Source: Pseudomonas cichorii
GTDB lineage: Bacteria > Pseudomonadota > Gammaproteobacteria > Pseudomonadales > Pseudomonadaceae
Reading direction: 5' to 3'
Assembly: GCF_003700275.1 (NCBI RefSeq)
Contig: NZ_RBRE01000039.1
Coordinates: 62,001-126,000 of the forward strand
DNA: 64,000 nt
The notes beneath the pieces are model-generated. The model did no database searches. It saw only the letters and a program-made list of their open reading frames with translations, and was not told where the DNA came from. Numbering within the stretch: position 1 is the stretch's first letter; every line of letters begins with the position of its first letter. The translations under genes and the position numbers were made by a program. Shown here one piece after another: positions 56,880 through 64,000 of this stretch.

Positions 56880-56927
56880 ACCCTACATGTAGGGTGTCGC
56901 TTCGGATCGGGCTACAAGATAATGCGT
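56880..56927 (-). promoter_or_regulatory. Tandem NrdR-like boxes upstream of nrdA
   Basis: On the minus strand ACGCATTATCTTGTAG (56927-56912) and ACCCTACATGTAGGGT (56895-56880), separated by 16 bp, i.e. 32 bp centre to centre. They match the NrdR consensus well; the second is a perfect palindrome. Confidence 0.78.
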
Positions 56928-56954
56928 TTTGGACATCAATTGCAACGCACAGCC

Positions 56955-56963
56955 TGTGGATAA
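56955..56963 (-). promoter_or_regulatory. DnaA box upstream of nrdA
   Basis: TGTGGATAA on the plus strand, i.e. a perfect TTATCCACA on the minus strand, 28 bp beyond the distal NrdR box. DnaA controls nrdAB in E. coli. Confidence 0.6.
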
Positions 56964-57216
56964 GCTTGTGCGTATTTTGTGTATGAATCGCCCATATCGC
57001 GTGTAGGCCGCATAACTACTGAGTCGGACCGTCTGTCATTGTTTTTTACATCTGTCGGCGACTCGAAGCGGATTTTTGCGGGCGCGAACCCTATCACAAA
57101 AAACATATCGTGCAAGGCCGCTCTGGCATGTCGTGTGCTTGCCCTGGTGGTTGCTACAATCGCCCGCACCGATGCGCTGGAAAACGCCTTGCATAACAAC
57201 AATCCGGAGGCCGCTT

Positions 57217-57954
57217 GTGGAGCAAGAAAACTGGCAGGTGCTGATCGTCGAGGATGATCAGCGATTGGCCGAGCTGACCTGCGATTATCTGCAGGGCAAC
57301 GGCCTGAGTGTGAGCATCGAAAGCAACGGCGCGCTGGCCGCGGCGCGGATCATCGATGAGCAGCCGGATCTGGTGATCCTCGACCTGATGCTGCCCGGCG
57401 AAGATGGCCTGAGCATCTGTCGCAAGGTGCGCGGTCGTTATGACGGCGCAATCCTGATGCTCACCGCCCGCACCGACGACTCCGATCAGATCCAGGGCCT
57501 GGATAGCGGCGCGGACGATTTTGTCTGCAAGCCGGTGCATCCGCGGGTGTTGCTGGCGCGGATCCATGCCTTGCTGCGCCGTAGTGAAGCCCCGCAAGTG
57601 CCGGCCGCCGAGCTACGGCGCCTGGTATTCGGCCCGCTGGTGGTGGACAACGCCCTGCGCGAGGCCTGGCTGCGCGAGCAGAGCATCGAGCTGACCGGCG
57701 CCGAGTTCGATCTGCTGTGGCTTTTGGTTGCCAATGCCGGGCGCATTCTGTCCCGAGAAGAAATCTTTACCGCCTTGCGCGGGGTCGGTTATGACGGCCA
57801 GGATCGCTCCATTGATGTGCGTATCTCGCGCATACGCCCCAGAATTGGCGACGATCCGATTCATCCGCGCCTGATCAAGACGGTGCGCAGCAAGGGCTAT
57901 CTGTTTGTGCCCGAAGCGGCGCAGGACATGAACAGCTTTGTCCTGAACGGCTGA
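57217..57954 (+). CDS. OmpR-family response regulator, RstA-like
   Basis: 245 residues. Receiver domain with Asp56 (VILDLMLP) and the conserved Asp-Asp pair near the N-terminus (VEDDQ), then an OmpR-type winged HTH (ELTGAEFDLLWLL, RSIDVRISRIRPRI, RTVRSKGYLFV). The start is the GTG at 57217, with GGAGG 6 nt upstream. It sits next to the kinase gene (4-bp gap) and diverges from nrdA, as PA1157-PA1158 do in P. aeruginosa. The inducing signal is unknown. Confidence 0.88.
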   Translation: MEQENWQVLIVEDDQRLAELTCDYLQGNGLSVSIESNGALAAARIIDEQPDLVILDLMLPGEDGLSICRKVRGRYDGAILMLTARTDDSDQIQGLDSGADDFVCKPVHPRVLLARIHALLRRSEAPQVPAAELRRLVFGPLVVDNALREAWLREQSIELTGAEFDLLWLLVANAGRILSREEIFTALRGVGYDGQDRSIDVRISRIRPRIGDDPIHPRLIKTVRSKGYLFVPEAAQDMNSFVLNG

Positions 57955-57958
57955 CCCC

Positions 57959-59569
57959 ATGAATTCCATTTTCCTGCGCATCTATGGCGGCATGCTCGGC
58001 GTGCTGGTGTTGGTGGCGCTGCTCGGTGTGCTGGCGCTGCATCTGCTCAATCAGGAGCGCAGCGGGCAATACCGCGAGCGGCTGGCCCACGGCACCTTTA
58101 CCGTGATGGCCGATAACCTGATTCCGCTGAACGATATCGAGCGGCGCCGCGCCCTGGCGGTCTGGGAGCGCTTGCTGGGTATTCCGCTGAGCCTGCAGAG
58201 CGTCGAGCAGGCGCACCTGGACAGCAGCGCCCGCAGCCGCTTGCAGCGCGGTCAGGTGGTGGTCGAGCAGATCGGCCCGCATGCGGCCAGGGTTTACCGC
58301 CAGCTCAGCGATCAGGAGCCATTGTTGCTGACCGGTGAGGTACAGCAGATCACCGAACAGCTGGCGCGGGCGACTATTTATCTGTTGATCGACGAACTGG
58401 TGCGCTTGCCCGTCGATGAACAACCGGCACGGCTGCAAGCCTTGCGGGTCAGCAAGGGGTTTGGTTTCGACCTGAATCTGATTGCCCTGGATCAGGCCGA
58501 CCTGGATGACGATCAGCGCCGGCGGGTCTACGAAGGCGACACGGTCATGGCGCTGGGCAAGGGCGGTGACTCCATCCGCGTGCTGTCCGGGATCGTCGAC
58601 ACCAACTGGGTGCTGGAAATCGGCCCGCTGTATCAGATGAATCCTTATCCGCCGCAACTGCTGGTGCTGATTGCATTGCTCGGGCTGTGTTTCATCGGCG
58701 TGGTGGTTTACCTGCTGGTGCGGCCTCTTGAACGGCGGGTGCAGGCGCTGGAGGCGGCTGCTTCCCTGATCGCCAAAGGCAGCCTGCAAACCCGGGTGCC
58801 CACCGAGGGCAGCGATTCGATCGGCCGGCTGGCGACGGCATTCAACAGCATGGCCGAGCACTTGCAACGTTCACTGATGATTCAGCGTGAACTGGTGCGG
58901 GCAGTCTCCCATGAGCTGCGCACGCCGGTGTCGCGCCTGCGGTTCGGCCTGGAGATGATCCGCGACGCCACCACGCCTGAAGCGCGCAACAAATACATGA
59001 CCGGTATGGACAACGATATCCAGGATCTCGACAAGCTGGTCGACGAGATGCTGACTTATGCACGGCTGGAGCAGGGCGCGCCGACCCTGAATTTCCAGCG
59101 CATCGATCTGGATGTACTGATCAATCAGGTCATCGCTGAACTGGCTCCGTTGCGCGCCAATGTCCGGGTGGCGCGTGGCGAATGCGTGACCACCGGCGAA
59201 GGCGAATCGGCCTGGGTCGATGCCGAGCCGCGCTATATGCATCGGGCCGTGCAGAATCTGGTGAGCAACGCCCTGCGCCATGCCGAGTCGCAGGTCAGCA
59301 TCAGTTACCGACTGGAGCCGGGCTGTTGCCGTCTCGATGTGGAAGACGACGGCCCCGGCGTTCCGCAAAGTGCCTGGGAGCAGATATTCACGCCGTTCAT
59401 GCGCCTGGACGACAGCCGCACCCGGGCATCCGGCGGGCACGGTTTGGGGTTGTCCATCGTGCGGCGGATCATCAACTGGCATGAAGGTCGTGCTTCAATC
59501 GACCGTAGCGCCCGCCTGGGTGGCGCCTGTTTTACGCTGGTCTGGCCGCGAACCCAGGAACCACGATGA
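57959..59569 (+). CDS. Sensor histidine kinase, RstB-like
   Basis: 536 residues. One membrane helix at 11-30, a periplasmic sensor domain up to about 228, a second helix at 233-255, HAMP (256-308), HisKA with His318 (AVSHELRTPVSRL) and an ATPase domain (NLVSNALRHAE, EDDGPGVP, GGHGLGLSIVRRI). It acts on the response regulator 4 bp upstream. The periplasmic domain resembles RstB in size; signal unknown. Confidence 0.9.
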   Translation: MNSIFLRIYGGMLGVLVLVALLGVLALHLLNQERSGQYRERLAHGTFTVMADNLIPLNDIERRRALAVWERLLGIPLSLQSVEQAHLDSSARSRLQRGQVVVEQIGPHAARVYRQLSDQEPLLLTGEVQQITEQLARATIYLLIDELVRLPVDEQPARLQALRVSKGFGFDLNLIALDQADLDDDQRRRVYEGDTVMALGKGGDSIRVLSGIVDTNWVLEIGPLYQMNPYPPQLLVLIALLGLCFIGVVVYLLVRPLERRVQALEAAASLIAKGSLQTRVPTEGSDSIGRLATAFNSMAEHLQRSLMIQRELVRAVSHELRTPVSRLRFGLEMIRDATTPEARNKYMTGMDNDIQDLDKLVDEMLTYARLEQGAPTLNFQRIDLDVLINQVIAELAPLRANVRVARGECVTTGEGESAWVDAEPRYMHRAVQNLVSNALRHAESQVSISYRLEPGCCRLDVEDDGPGVPQSAWEQIFTPFMRLDDSRTRASGGHGLGLSIVRRIINWHEGRASIDRSARLGGACFTLVWPRTQEPR

Positions 59570-59570
59570 T

Positions 59571-60305
59571 TCAGCCGGCGATGCTGACCAGGCTCAACAG
59601 ATGGTCATCGTGCAGGCTGAACTGGCCTTCCAGTTCCTTGCCGCTGTGCCATTCGCTGGACAGGTCCATCAGCAGGCGCAGGCGCACGCTGCCGTCTGCT
59701 GACCATTCCAGCAGTTGCGCGTCTTCAAAGTAGAAGCGTTTCTGCACGATGGGGTAGAGCGCCTTGAACAATGCTTCCTTGATCGAGAAGGTCAGGGTGA
59801 CGCGCAAGGCGATCTGTTCTTCGGGACCGGCAGCCATGGCGGCCAGTTCGTCGGCGGTGAGGATTTCCCCGGCCAGACGTGTGGCGCGCTCGCTGCTCAA
59901 CATGTTTTCGGTATCTAGCCCCAGCCCGCGCCATTGTTGTCTGGGCGCAACGATGGCGGCGGCCCAGCCGGTGCTGTGGGTGATCGAGCCGCAGATATCC
60001 TCCGGCCAGATCGGCGCACGATCCTCGCCAATTGCCGGGACGTACAAACGTTCGTCGAGTTGGCGCAAGGCTTCACGGGCACAGAGCCGCCCGGCAAGGA
60101 ATTCGGCCTGACGTTTGGCGACCGAGCGTTGAATGCTGGCCGGAGGCGCAATGGCGCAACGCTGAAAATCACCGTCGACCAGTTTCTGCGGATCGAAATA
60201 ACTGCTGACCAACACCGCACCCGGTACTGCATGAGGCAGCGGCCAGTGTTGGCTGGGTTCGGAACAGCAGGCGGGGAGTGTCTGGAGTCGAGTCATGAGC
60301 GGCAT
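59571..60305 (-). CDS. 4'-phosphopantetheinyl transferase (EntD/PcpS-like)
   Basis: 244 residues. Motifs: ICGSITHSTGWAAA, GLGLDTENM (Mg-binding Asp/Glu) and FSIKEALFKALYP. It transfers the phosphopantetheine arm from CoA to carrier proteins; in pseudomonads the single enzyme PcpS serves both fatty acid and siderophore synthases. The gene lies 1 bp after the kinase gene on the other strand. The start is either 60305 or 60296, without a clear ribosome site. Confidence 0.88.
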   Translation of the reverse strand: MPLMTRLQTLPACCSEPSQHWPLPHAVPGAVLVSSYFDPQKLVDGDFQRCAIAPPASIQRSVAKRQAEFLAGRLCAREALRQLDERLYVPAIGEDRAPIWPEDICGSITHSTGWAAAIVAPRQQWRGLGLDTENMLSSERATRLAGEILTADELAAMAAGPEEQIALRVTLTFSIKEALFKALYPIVQKRFYFEDAQLLEWSADGSVRLRLLMDLSSEWHSGKELEGQFSLHDDHLLSLVSIAG

Positions 60306-60326
60306 TGTGCCGGATGTGGAAAGCTG

Positions 60327-60488
60327 TTCGCGAATGAATTTGCTCCCAGGTGTGGGAGCTGATTCATTCGCGAAAAAACTGCATCCAGTAAAGTTCTATC
60401 GTTAGAAGTGCCGCCTTCCCGGATAAATCCGGTCCCACACAGTCCGAGCAGGTTTGAAGTCTGAGTGGGAGCGAATTCATTCGCGAAA
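60327..60488. repeat. REP cluster
   Basis: TTCGCGAATGAATTTGCTCC (60327-60346) faces AGCTGATTCATTCGCGAA (60357-60374). CTTCCCGGATAAATCCGGTC (60415-60434) belongs to the doublet family at 11271, and GAGTGGGAGCGAATTCATTC lies at 60463-60482. Confidence 0.75.
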
Positions 60489-60504
60489 AGACTTGCACAC
60501 AGAA

Positions 60505-61293
60505 TCAGCCAAATATCTTCTTGAAGAACGCCTGCATATCCGCCCACGAACTCTGGTCGGCAGCCTTGTCATAACCGATGTCCGGGCCGCCATGTTCGCC
60601 GTGGCTCAGGCGGTCGGCGTCGGGGTTGGTGAAGCCGTGTTTCGCGCCTTCGATGCTGACGAACTTGTAGTCAGCCTTGGCGTCGTCCATTTCCTTCTTG
60701 AAGGCGGTGACGTTCTCGGGCGTGACCATGCTGTCCTTGGCGCCATGCTCGACCAGCATCGGCACCTTGATGCCCGGTTTGGCCGGAGTATTGGTCACCA
60801 GCGCGCCATGGAAACTCACCACACCCGCCAGCGGTTCGCCGCGACGTGCCGCGTCGAGCACGATCTTGCCGCCGAAGCAGTAGCCGATGGCGGCGATCTT
60901 GTCCGGGTTGGTCTGGGCCTGTTTCTTCAGTTGCTCAAGGCCGGCGTCGAAACGCTTGTTGGCCGCATCACTGTCCTTGAGGGCGGCCTGCATGAAGGCC
61001 ATGGCGTCTTTTGGATGCTCGGTGTTCTTGCCTTCGCCGTACATGTCGATGGCCATGGCGCTGTAACCCAGTGCCGCCAGATCGCGGGCGCGACGCTTGG
61101 CGTAATCGTTCAGCCCCCACCATTCGTGAACCACCAGAATTCCGGGACGCTGGCCCTTGATGGCATCGTCGTAGGCGTAATAACCCACCAGTTTTGTCCC
61201 GTCGGCACTTTTATAGTCGATCTGTTCGGTCTTGATCGCCGCCTGGGCCAGTCCGGTGAGGCTCATCATGATTGCCGCAATCCACACACGCAT
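60505..61293 (-). CDS. Dienelactone hydrolase-family protein, exported
   Basis: 262 residues with a signal peptide (MMSLTGLAQA-AIKTE). Catalytic Cys in GYCFGG, Asp in GAKDSMV and His in GAKHGF. The family hydrolyses lactones; periplasmic members have no established natural substrate. The gene is divergent from the small protein gene upstream of phoP and its promoter region includes the GTTCAG repeats. Confidence 0.82.
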   Translation of the reverse strand: MRVWIAAIMMSLTGLAQAAIKTEQIDYKSADGTKLVGYYAYDDAIKGQRPGILVVHEWWGLNDYAKRRARDLAALGYSAMAIDMYGEGKNTEHPKDAMAFMQAALKDSDAANKRFDAGLEQLKKQAQTNPDKIAAIGYCFGGKIVLDAARRGEPLAGVVSFHGALVTNTPAKPGIKVPMLVEHGAKDSMVTPENVTAFKKEMDDAKADYKFVSIEGAKHGFTNPDADRLSHGEHGGPDIGYDKAADQSSWADMQAFFKKIFG

Positions 61294-61358
61294 GTTCAGT
61301 TCCTTCCAGTTTGGGGGGAGAAGAGGGCAAAGCTTAGTCGATCCCGCCTTGTTAGCCT

Positions 61359-61397
61359 GTTCAGCACAGGTTCAGAGCGCGTTCAGTAACAGTTCAG
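61359..61397 (+). promoter_or_regulatory. Four GTTCAG repeats at 11-bp steps (PhoP-type box)
   Basis: GTTCAG at 61359, 61370, 61381 and 61392, each separated by 5 bp. PhoP dimers bind hexamer direct repeats with 5-bp spacing. It lies about 60 bp before the small gene that precedes phoP. Confidence 0.7.
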
Positions 61398-61458
61398 GAC
61401 ACGCAGACTACTGTGAAATCGTACTTTGACAGCGTCCCCGAGCGCAAAAGGAGTCCTC

Positions 61459-61809
61459 ATGTTGAATATCAACAAGTTTTTCCTGGCGTTGGCTTTTCTG
61501 GGTGGCAGTGCTGCAGCACAGGCCAGTGATGGTCGGCTGGAGCCGGCACGTATCGAGTTCGGCAAGACCAGCAAGCGGCTCGACGAAGCCAACAGCTGGA
61601 GTCATGGGCTGGATCAGCGGGGACCGTTGGCCTCTTCAAGCGGGGCGCTTTATTCACCGGCTATTTATGGCAGTCTTTCTGGCACCTACAATGGCGTAGT
61701 GGTCAGCCGGGAAGTCCTGCTGGGCGAATACGATGTAAAACAGGGCGTGCCCTTGAGCGCCAGGCTGTCGAGTAACGATTCGACGATGTCGTTTCATTCT
61801 TTTTCTTAA
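61459..61809 (+). CDS. Small secreted protein upstream of phoPQ
   Basis: 116 residues. Signal peptide with cleavage near AAAQA-SDGRL. The mature part has Ser/Gly-rich, beta-like sequence. It is not OprH, which takes this position in P. aeruginosa: length and sequence differ and there is no barrel end signal. AAGGAG precedes the ATG at 61459. With the GTTCAG repeats upstream and phoP 11 bp downstream it is probably in the PhoP regulon. Function unknown. Confidence 0.68.
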   Translation: MLNINKFFLALAFLGGSAAAQASDGRLEPARIEFGKTSKRLDEANSWSHGLDQRGPLASSSGALYSPAIYGSLSGTYNGVVVSREVLLGEYDVKQGVPLSARLSSNDSTMSFHSFS

Positions 61810-61820
61810 GGGAGAGCTGC

Positions 61821-62498
61821 ATGAAGTTGTTGGTGGTCGAGGATGAGGCGCTGCTACGTCATCACTTGTGGACCCGCTTGACCGAAGCGGGCCATGTGGT
61901 GGAAGCGGTGGCCAATGCCGAGGAGGCGCTGTATCAGGTCGGGCAGTTCAATCACGATCTGGCGGTGATCGATCTTGGCCTGCCGGGTATCGGCGGCCTG
62001 GACCTCATCCGCCAGTTGCGTGCCCAGGGCAAGGCGTTTCCGGTCCTGATCCTCACCGCCCGTGGCAACTGGCAGGACAAGGTCGAAGGGCTGGCCGCCG
62101 GTGCCGACGACTACGTGGTCAAGCCGTTTCAGTTCGAGGAGCTGGAAGCGCGGCTCAATGCCCTGTTGCGCCGTTCCAGCGGTTTCATCCAGTCGACCAT
62201 CACTGCCGGGCCGCTGCTGCTGGACCTCAATCGCAAGCAGGCCGCGCTGTCCGAGCAGCCCTTGGCGCTGACGGCCTATGAATACCGGATTCTCGAATAC
62301 CTGATGCTGCATCATCAGCAAGTGGTGCCCAAGGAACGCCTGATGGAGCAGTTGTATCCCGACGACGATGAGCGCGATCCGAACGTGATCGAAGTGCTGG
62401 TCGGACGTCTGCGCCGCAAGCTGGAAGGGGCCGTGGCATTCAAACCCATCGATACCGTGCGTGGCATGGGCTATCTGTTCACTGAGCGCTGTACATGA
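61821..62498 (+). CDS. phoP: Response regulator PhoP
   Basis: 225 residues. Receiver with Asp51 (VIDLGLPG), Lys in VVKPFQFEEL, then winged HTH (LTAYEYRILEYLML, DPNVIEVLVGRLRRKLE, DTVRGMGYLF). It controls envelope genes under low Mg2+. Its stop overlaps the phoQ ATG by 4 bp (ATGA). AGGGAGAGC lies upstream of the ATG. Confidence 0.93.
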   Translation: MKLLVVEDEALLRHHLWTRLTEAGHVVEAVANAEEALYQVGQFNHDLAVIDLGLPGIGGLDLIRQLRAQGKAFPVLILTARGNWQDKVEGLAAGADDYVVKPFQFEELEARLNALLRRSSGFIQSTITAGPLLLDLNRKQAALSEQPLALTAYEYRILEYLMLHHQQVVPKERLMEQLYPDDDERDPNVIEVLVGRLRRKLEGAVAFKPIDTVRGMGYLFTERCT

Positions 62499-63838
62499 TT
62501 CGTTCGCTGCGCCTGCGCTTGATGCTGGCCGCCGCGACACTGGCGGTGATCTTCATGCTGCTGATGCTGCCTGCCTTGCAGGGTGCGTTCAGCCTGGCAC
62601 TGCGTGGCGCTATCGAACAACGCCTGGCGTCGGATGTGACGACCATGATTTCCGCAGCGCGGGTCGAAGACGGTCGCCTGCTGATGCCGTCGCTGTTGCC
62701 CGGCGAGCAGTTCAATCTGCCGGGCAGTCGCCTGTTGGGCTACATATATAACCTGCAGGGGCAACTGGTCTGGCGCTCGCTGGGCACCGAAGGCGAAAAC
62801 ATCAAATACCACCCGCACTATGACGGGCAGGGCAGTCAGTTTTCCAAGATCAAGGAAGCCAACGGCGACGAGTATTTCGTCTATGACGCCGAGATCCGCC
62901 TGTTGGGCGGTCGCAATGCGGCGTTCAGTATCGTGGCCCTGCAACCCTTGCGCGACTATCAGGAAACCATCGCCGGTCTGCGGCAAAAACTTTATCTGGG
63001 CTTTGGCGGCGCCTTGCTGGTGTTGCTGGGCCTACTGTGGCTGGGTTTGACATGGGGCCTGCGAGCGCTCAAGGGCTTGAGTCAGGAACTGGATCAGGTG
63101 GAAGCCGGTGCCCGCGACAGCCTTAGCGAAAAACACCCCAGCGAACTGTTGCGCCTGACCGACTCCCTGAATCGCCTGTTGCGCAGCGAGCGTGAGCAGC
63201 GCATTCGTTACCGCGATTCCCTCGGCGATCTGGCCCACAGCCTGAAAACCCCGCTGGCGGTCTTGCAGGGCGTCAGCGAGAACATCGCCAAGCGTCCTGA
63301 AGACGTTGAACAGGCGCGCGTCCTGCAATCGCAGATCGAGCGCATGAGCCAGCAGATCGGCTACCAGTTGCAGCGCGCCAGCCTGCGCAAGAGCGGGCTG
63401 GTTCGTCATCACGTGATGCTGCGGCCGGTGGTCGAAAGCCTGTGCAATACCCTGGAGAAGGTGTACCGCGACAAGCAGGTCAAGGTCACCCTCGACCTTC
63501 CCGAGCAATGCCAGGTGCCGATGGAAGAGGGCGCCTTGCTGGAAATGCTCGGCAATCTGCTGGAAAACGCTTACCGGCTGTGTCTTGGCGAAGTCCGAGT
63601 CAGTTTTCAGTCATCTGCAACGGGTGACGAGCTGTGCGTCGAGGACGACGGTCCCGGCATTCCGCTGCGCCAGAGAGCGCGCATTCTGGAGCGTGGCGAG
63701 CGCCTGGACCGCCAGAATCCCGGTCAGGGCATCGGTCTGGCAGTGGTCAAGGACATCATCGAAAGCTACGGCGCCCGCCTGACCCTGGGCGATTCGCCCT
63801 TGGGTGGCGCAGTGTTCAGGATTCATTTTCTGGCCTGA
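62495..63838 (+). CDS. phoQ: Sensor histidine kinase PhoQ
   Basis: 447 residues. First membrane helix at 9-30, a periplasmic PhoQ sensor (about 40-165), a second helix at 168-190, HAMP (190-240), the H-box DLAHSLKTPLAVL with His248, then an ATPase domain (NLLENAYRLC, EDDGPGIP, GQGIGLAVVKDI). It detects low divalent cations and cationic peptides. Translationally coupled to phoP. Confidence 0.93.
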   Translation: MIRSLRLRLMLAAATLAVIFMLLMLPALQGAFSLALRGAIEQRLASDVTTMISAARVEDGRLLMPSLLPGEQFNLPGSRLLGYIYNLQGQLVWRSLGTEGENIKYHPHYDGQGSQFSKIKEANGDEYFVYDAEIRLLGGRNAAFSIVALQPLRDYQETIAGLRQKLYLGFGGALLVLLGLLWLGLTWGLRALKGLSQELDQVEAGARDSLSEKHPSELLRLTDSLNRLLRSEREQRIRYRDSLGDLAHSLKTPLAVLQGVSENIAKRPEDVEQARVLQSQIERMSQQIGYQLQRASLRKSGLVRHHVMLRPVVESLCNTLEKVYRDKQVKVTLDLPEQCQVPMEEGALLEMLGNLLENAYRLCLGEVRVSFQSSATGDELCVEDDGPGIPLRQRARILERGERLDRQNPGQGIGLAVVKDIIESYGARLTLGDSPLGGAVFRIHFLA

Positions 63839-63850
63839 TGGTGTTTGCAT

Positions 63851-63893
63851 GCTGTGAATGTACGGCCCTCTTCCCGGATAAATCCGGTCCCAC
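63851..63893. repeat. Copy of REP half with 12-bp extension
   Basis: GCTGTGAATGTA followed by GGCCCTCTTCCCGGATAAAT and CCGGTCCCAC nearly repeats 11319-11362, which suggests a shared unit of about 44 bp. Confidence 0.75.
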
Positions 63894-64000
63894 GGTTTGC
63901 TGCGCGACAATGCGGCGACGATGGAGAGGCGGATACCCGCCACCCTGCTGATTTTTTTATGGGCTATCGGCGGAAAACCGCCACCATAATGGCACTTTCA

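Larger units (their letters stand above)
56540..57216. other. Gene-free nrdA control region
   Basis: About 680 bp between nrdA and the divergent response-regulator gene. It contains a short GC-rich hairpin (CAGCCGCC / GGCGGCTG, 56607-56627) in the nrdA leader, two NrdR-like boxes, and a DnaA box. A minus-strand promoter TTGCAA ... CATTAT overlaps the distal NrdR box. Confidence 0.65.

Overview
The window is a stretch of Pseudomonas chromosome, probably from the P. fluorescens/P. syringae side of the genus. Evidence for this is the GC-rich coding sequence, the gene families and order (nrdB, nrdA, RstA/RstB-like pair, PcpS-type phosphopantetheinyl transferase, dienelactone hydrolase, phoP, phoQ, in the order I remember from P. 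aeruginosa), and the many short REP-type palindromes between genes. I see no rRNA, tRNA, CRISPR array, transposase or integrase.

Layout. 1-5.7 kb: the end of hrpA, a FabH2-type ketoacyl-ACP synthase, an outer-membrane porin and a GNAT-like protein. 5.7-13.6 kb: ABC exporter, periplasmic PpiA, alpha/beta hydrolase with LysR regulator, azoreductase, DMT transporter, MscS-type channel. 13.7-24.4 kb: DEAD-box helicase and many small envelope or housekeeping genes (TorF-like porin, two lipoproteins, CvfB, CsbD, BrkB/YihY, a peptide deformylase paralogue, a nucleoside deaminase). 24.5-28.7 kb: an RsbQ-like hydrolase overlapping a PAS histidine kinase, a PQQ-type aldose dehydrogenase and a PepSY protein. 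28.9-42.4 kb: TonB receptor, MHS transporter, NTF2-like protein, an HTH-only LuxR regulator in an AT-rich pocket, a MASE2-GGDEF cyclase, an MFS/LysR divergent pair, an Mrr-like membrane nuclease and an Aer-like chemoreceptor.

42.5-50.6 kb is the accessory part. First comes a Bro-N protein of normal composition. Then follows a clearly AT-richer cassette: an HNH endonuclease with an SRA/DUF3427-like front end, a divergent dGTPase, and a two-gene operon of a Bro-N antirepressor and an HTH protein behind a palindromic operator. This looks like a small anti-phage or prophage-derived island. Next to it lies an orphan type VI secretion module: PAAR protein, VRR-NUC nuclease effector and DUF3396-type immunity protein, plus a small membrane protein.

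50.7-57 kb holds class Ia ribonucleotide reductase. nrdA and nrdB are separated by a YhfG-Fic toxin-antitoxin pair, and each has its own pair of NrdR-like boxes far upstream of the start codon. nrdA also has a perfect DnaA box. 57-64 kb holds the RstAB-like system, the phosphopantetheinyl transferase, dienelactone hydrolase and phoPQ. phoPQ is preceded by a small secreted protein and by four GTTCAG repeats at exact 11-bp spacing.
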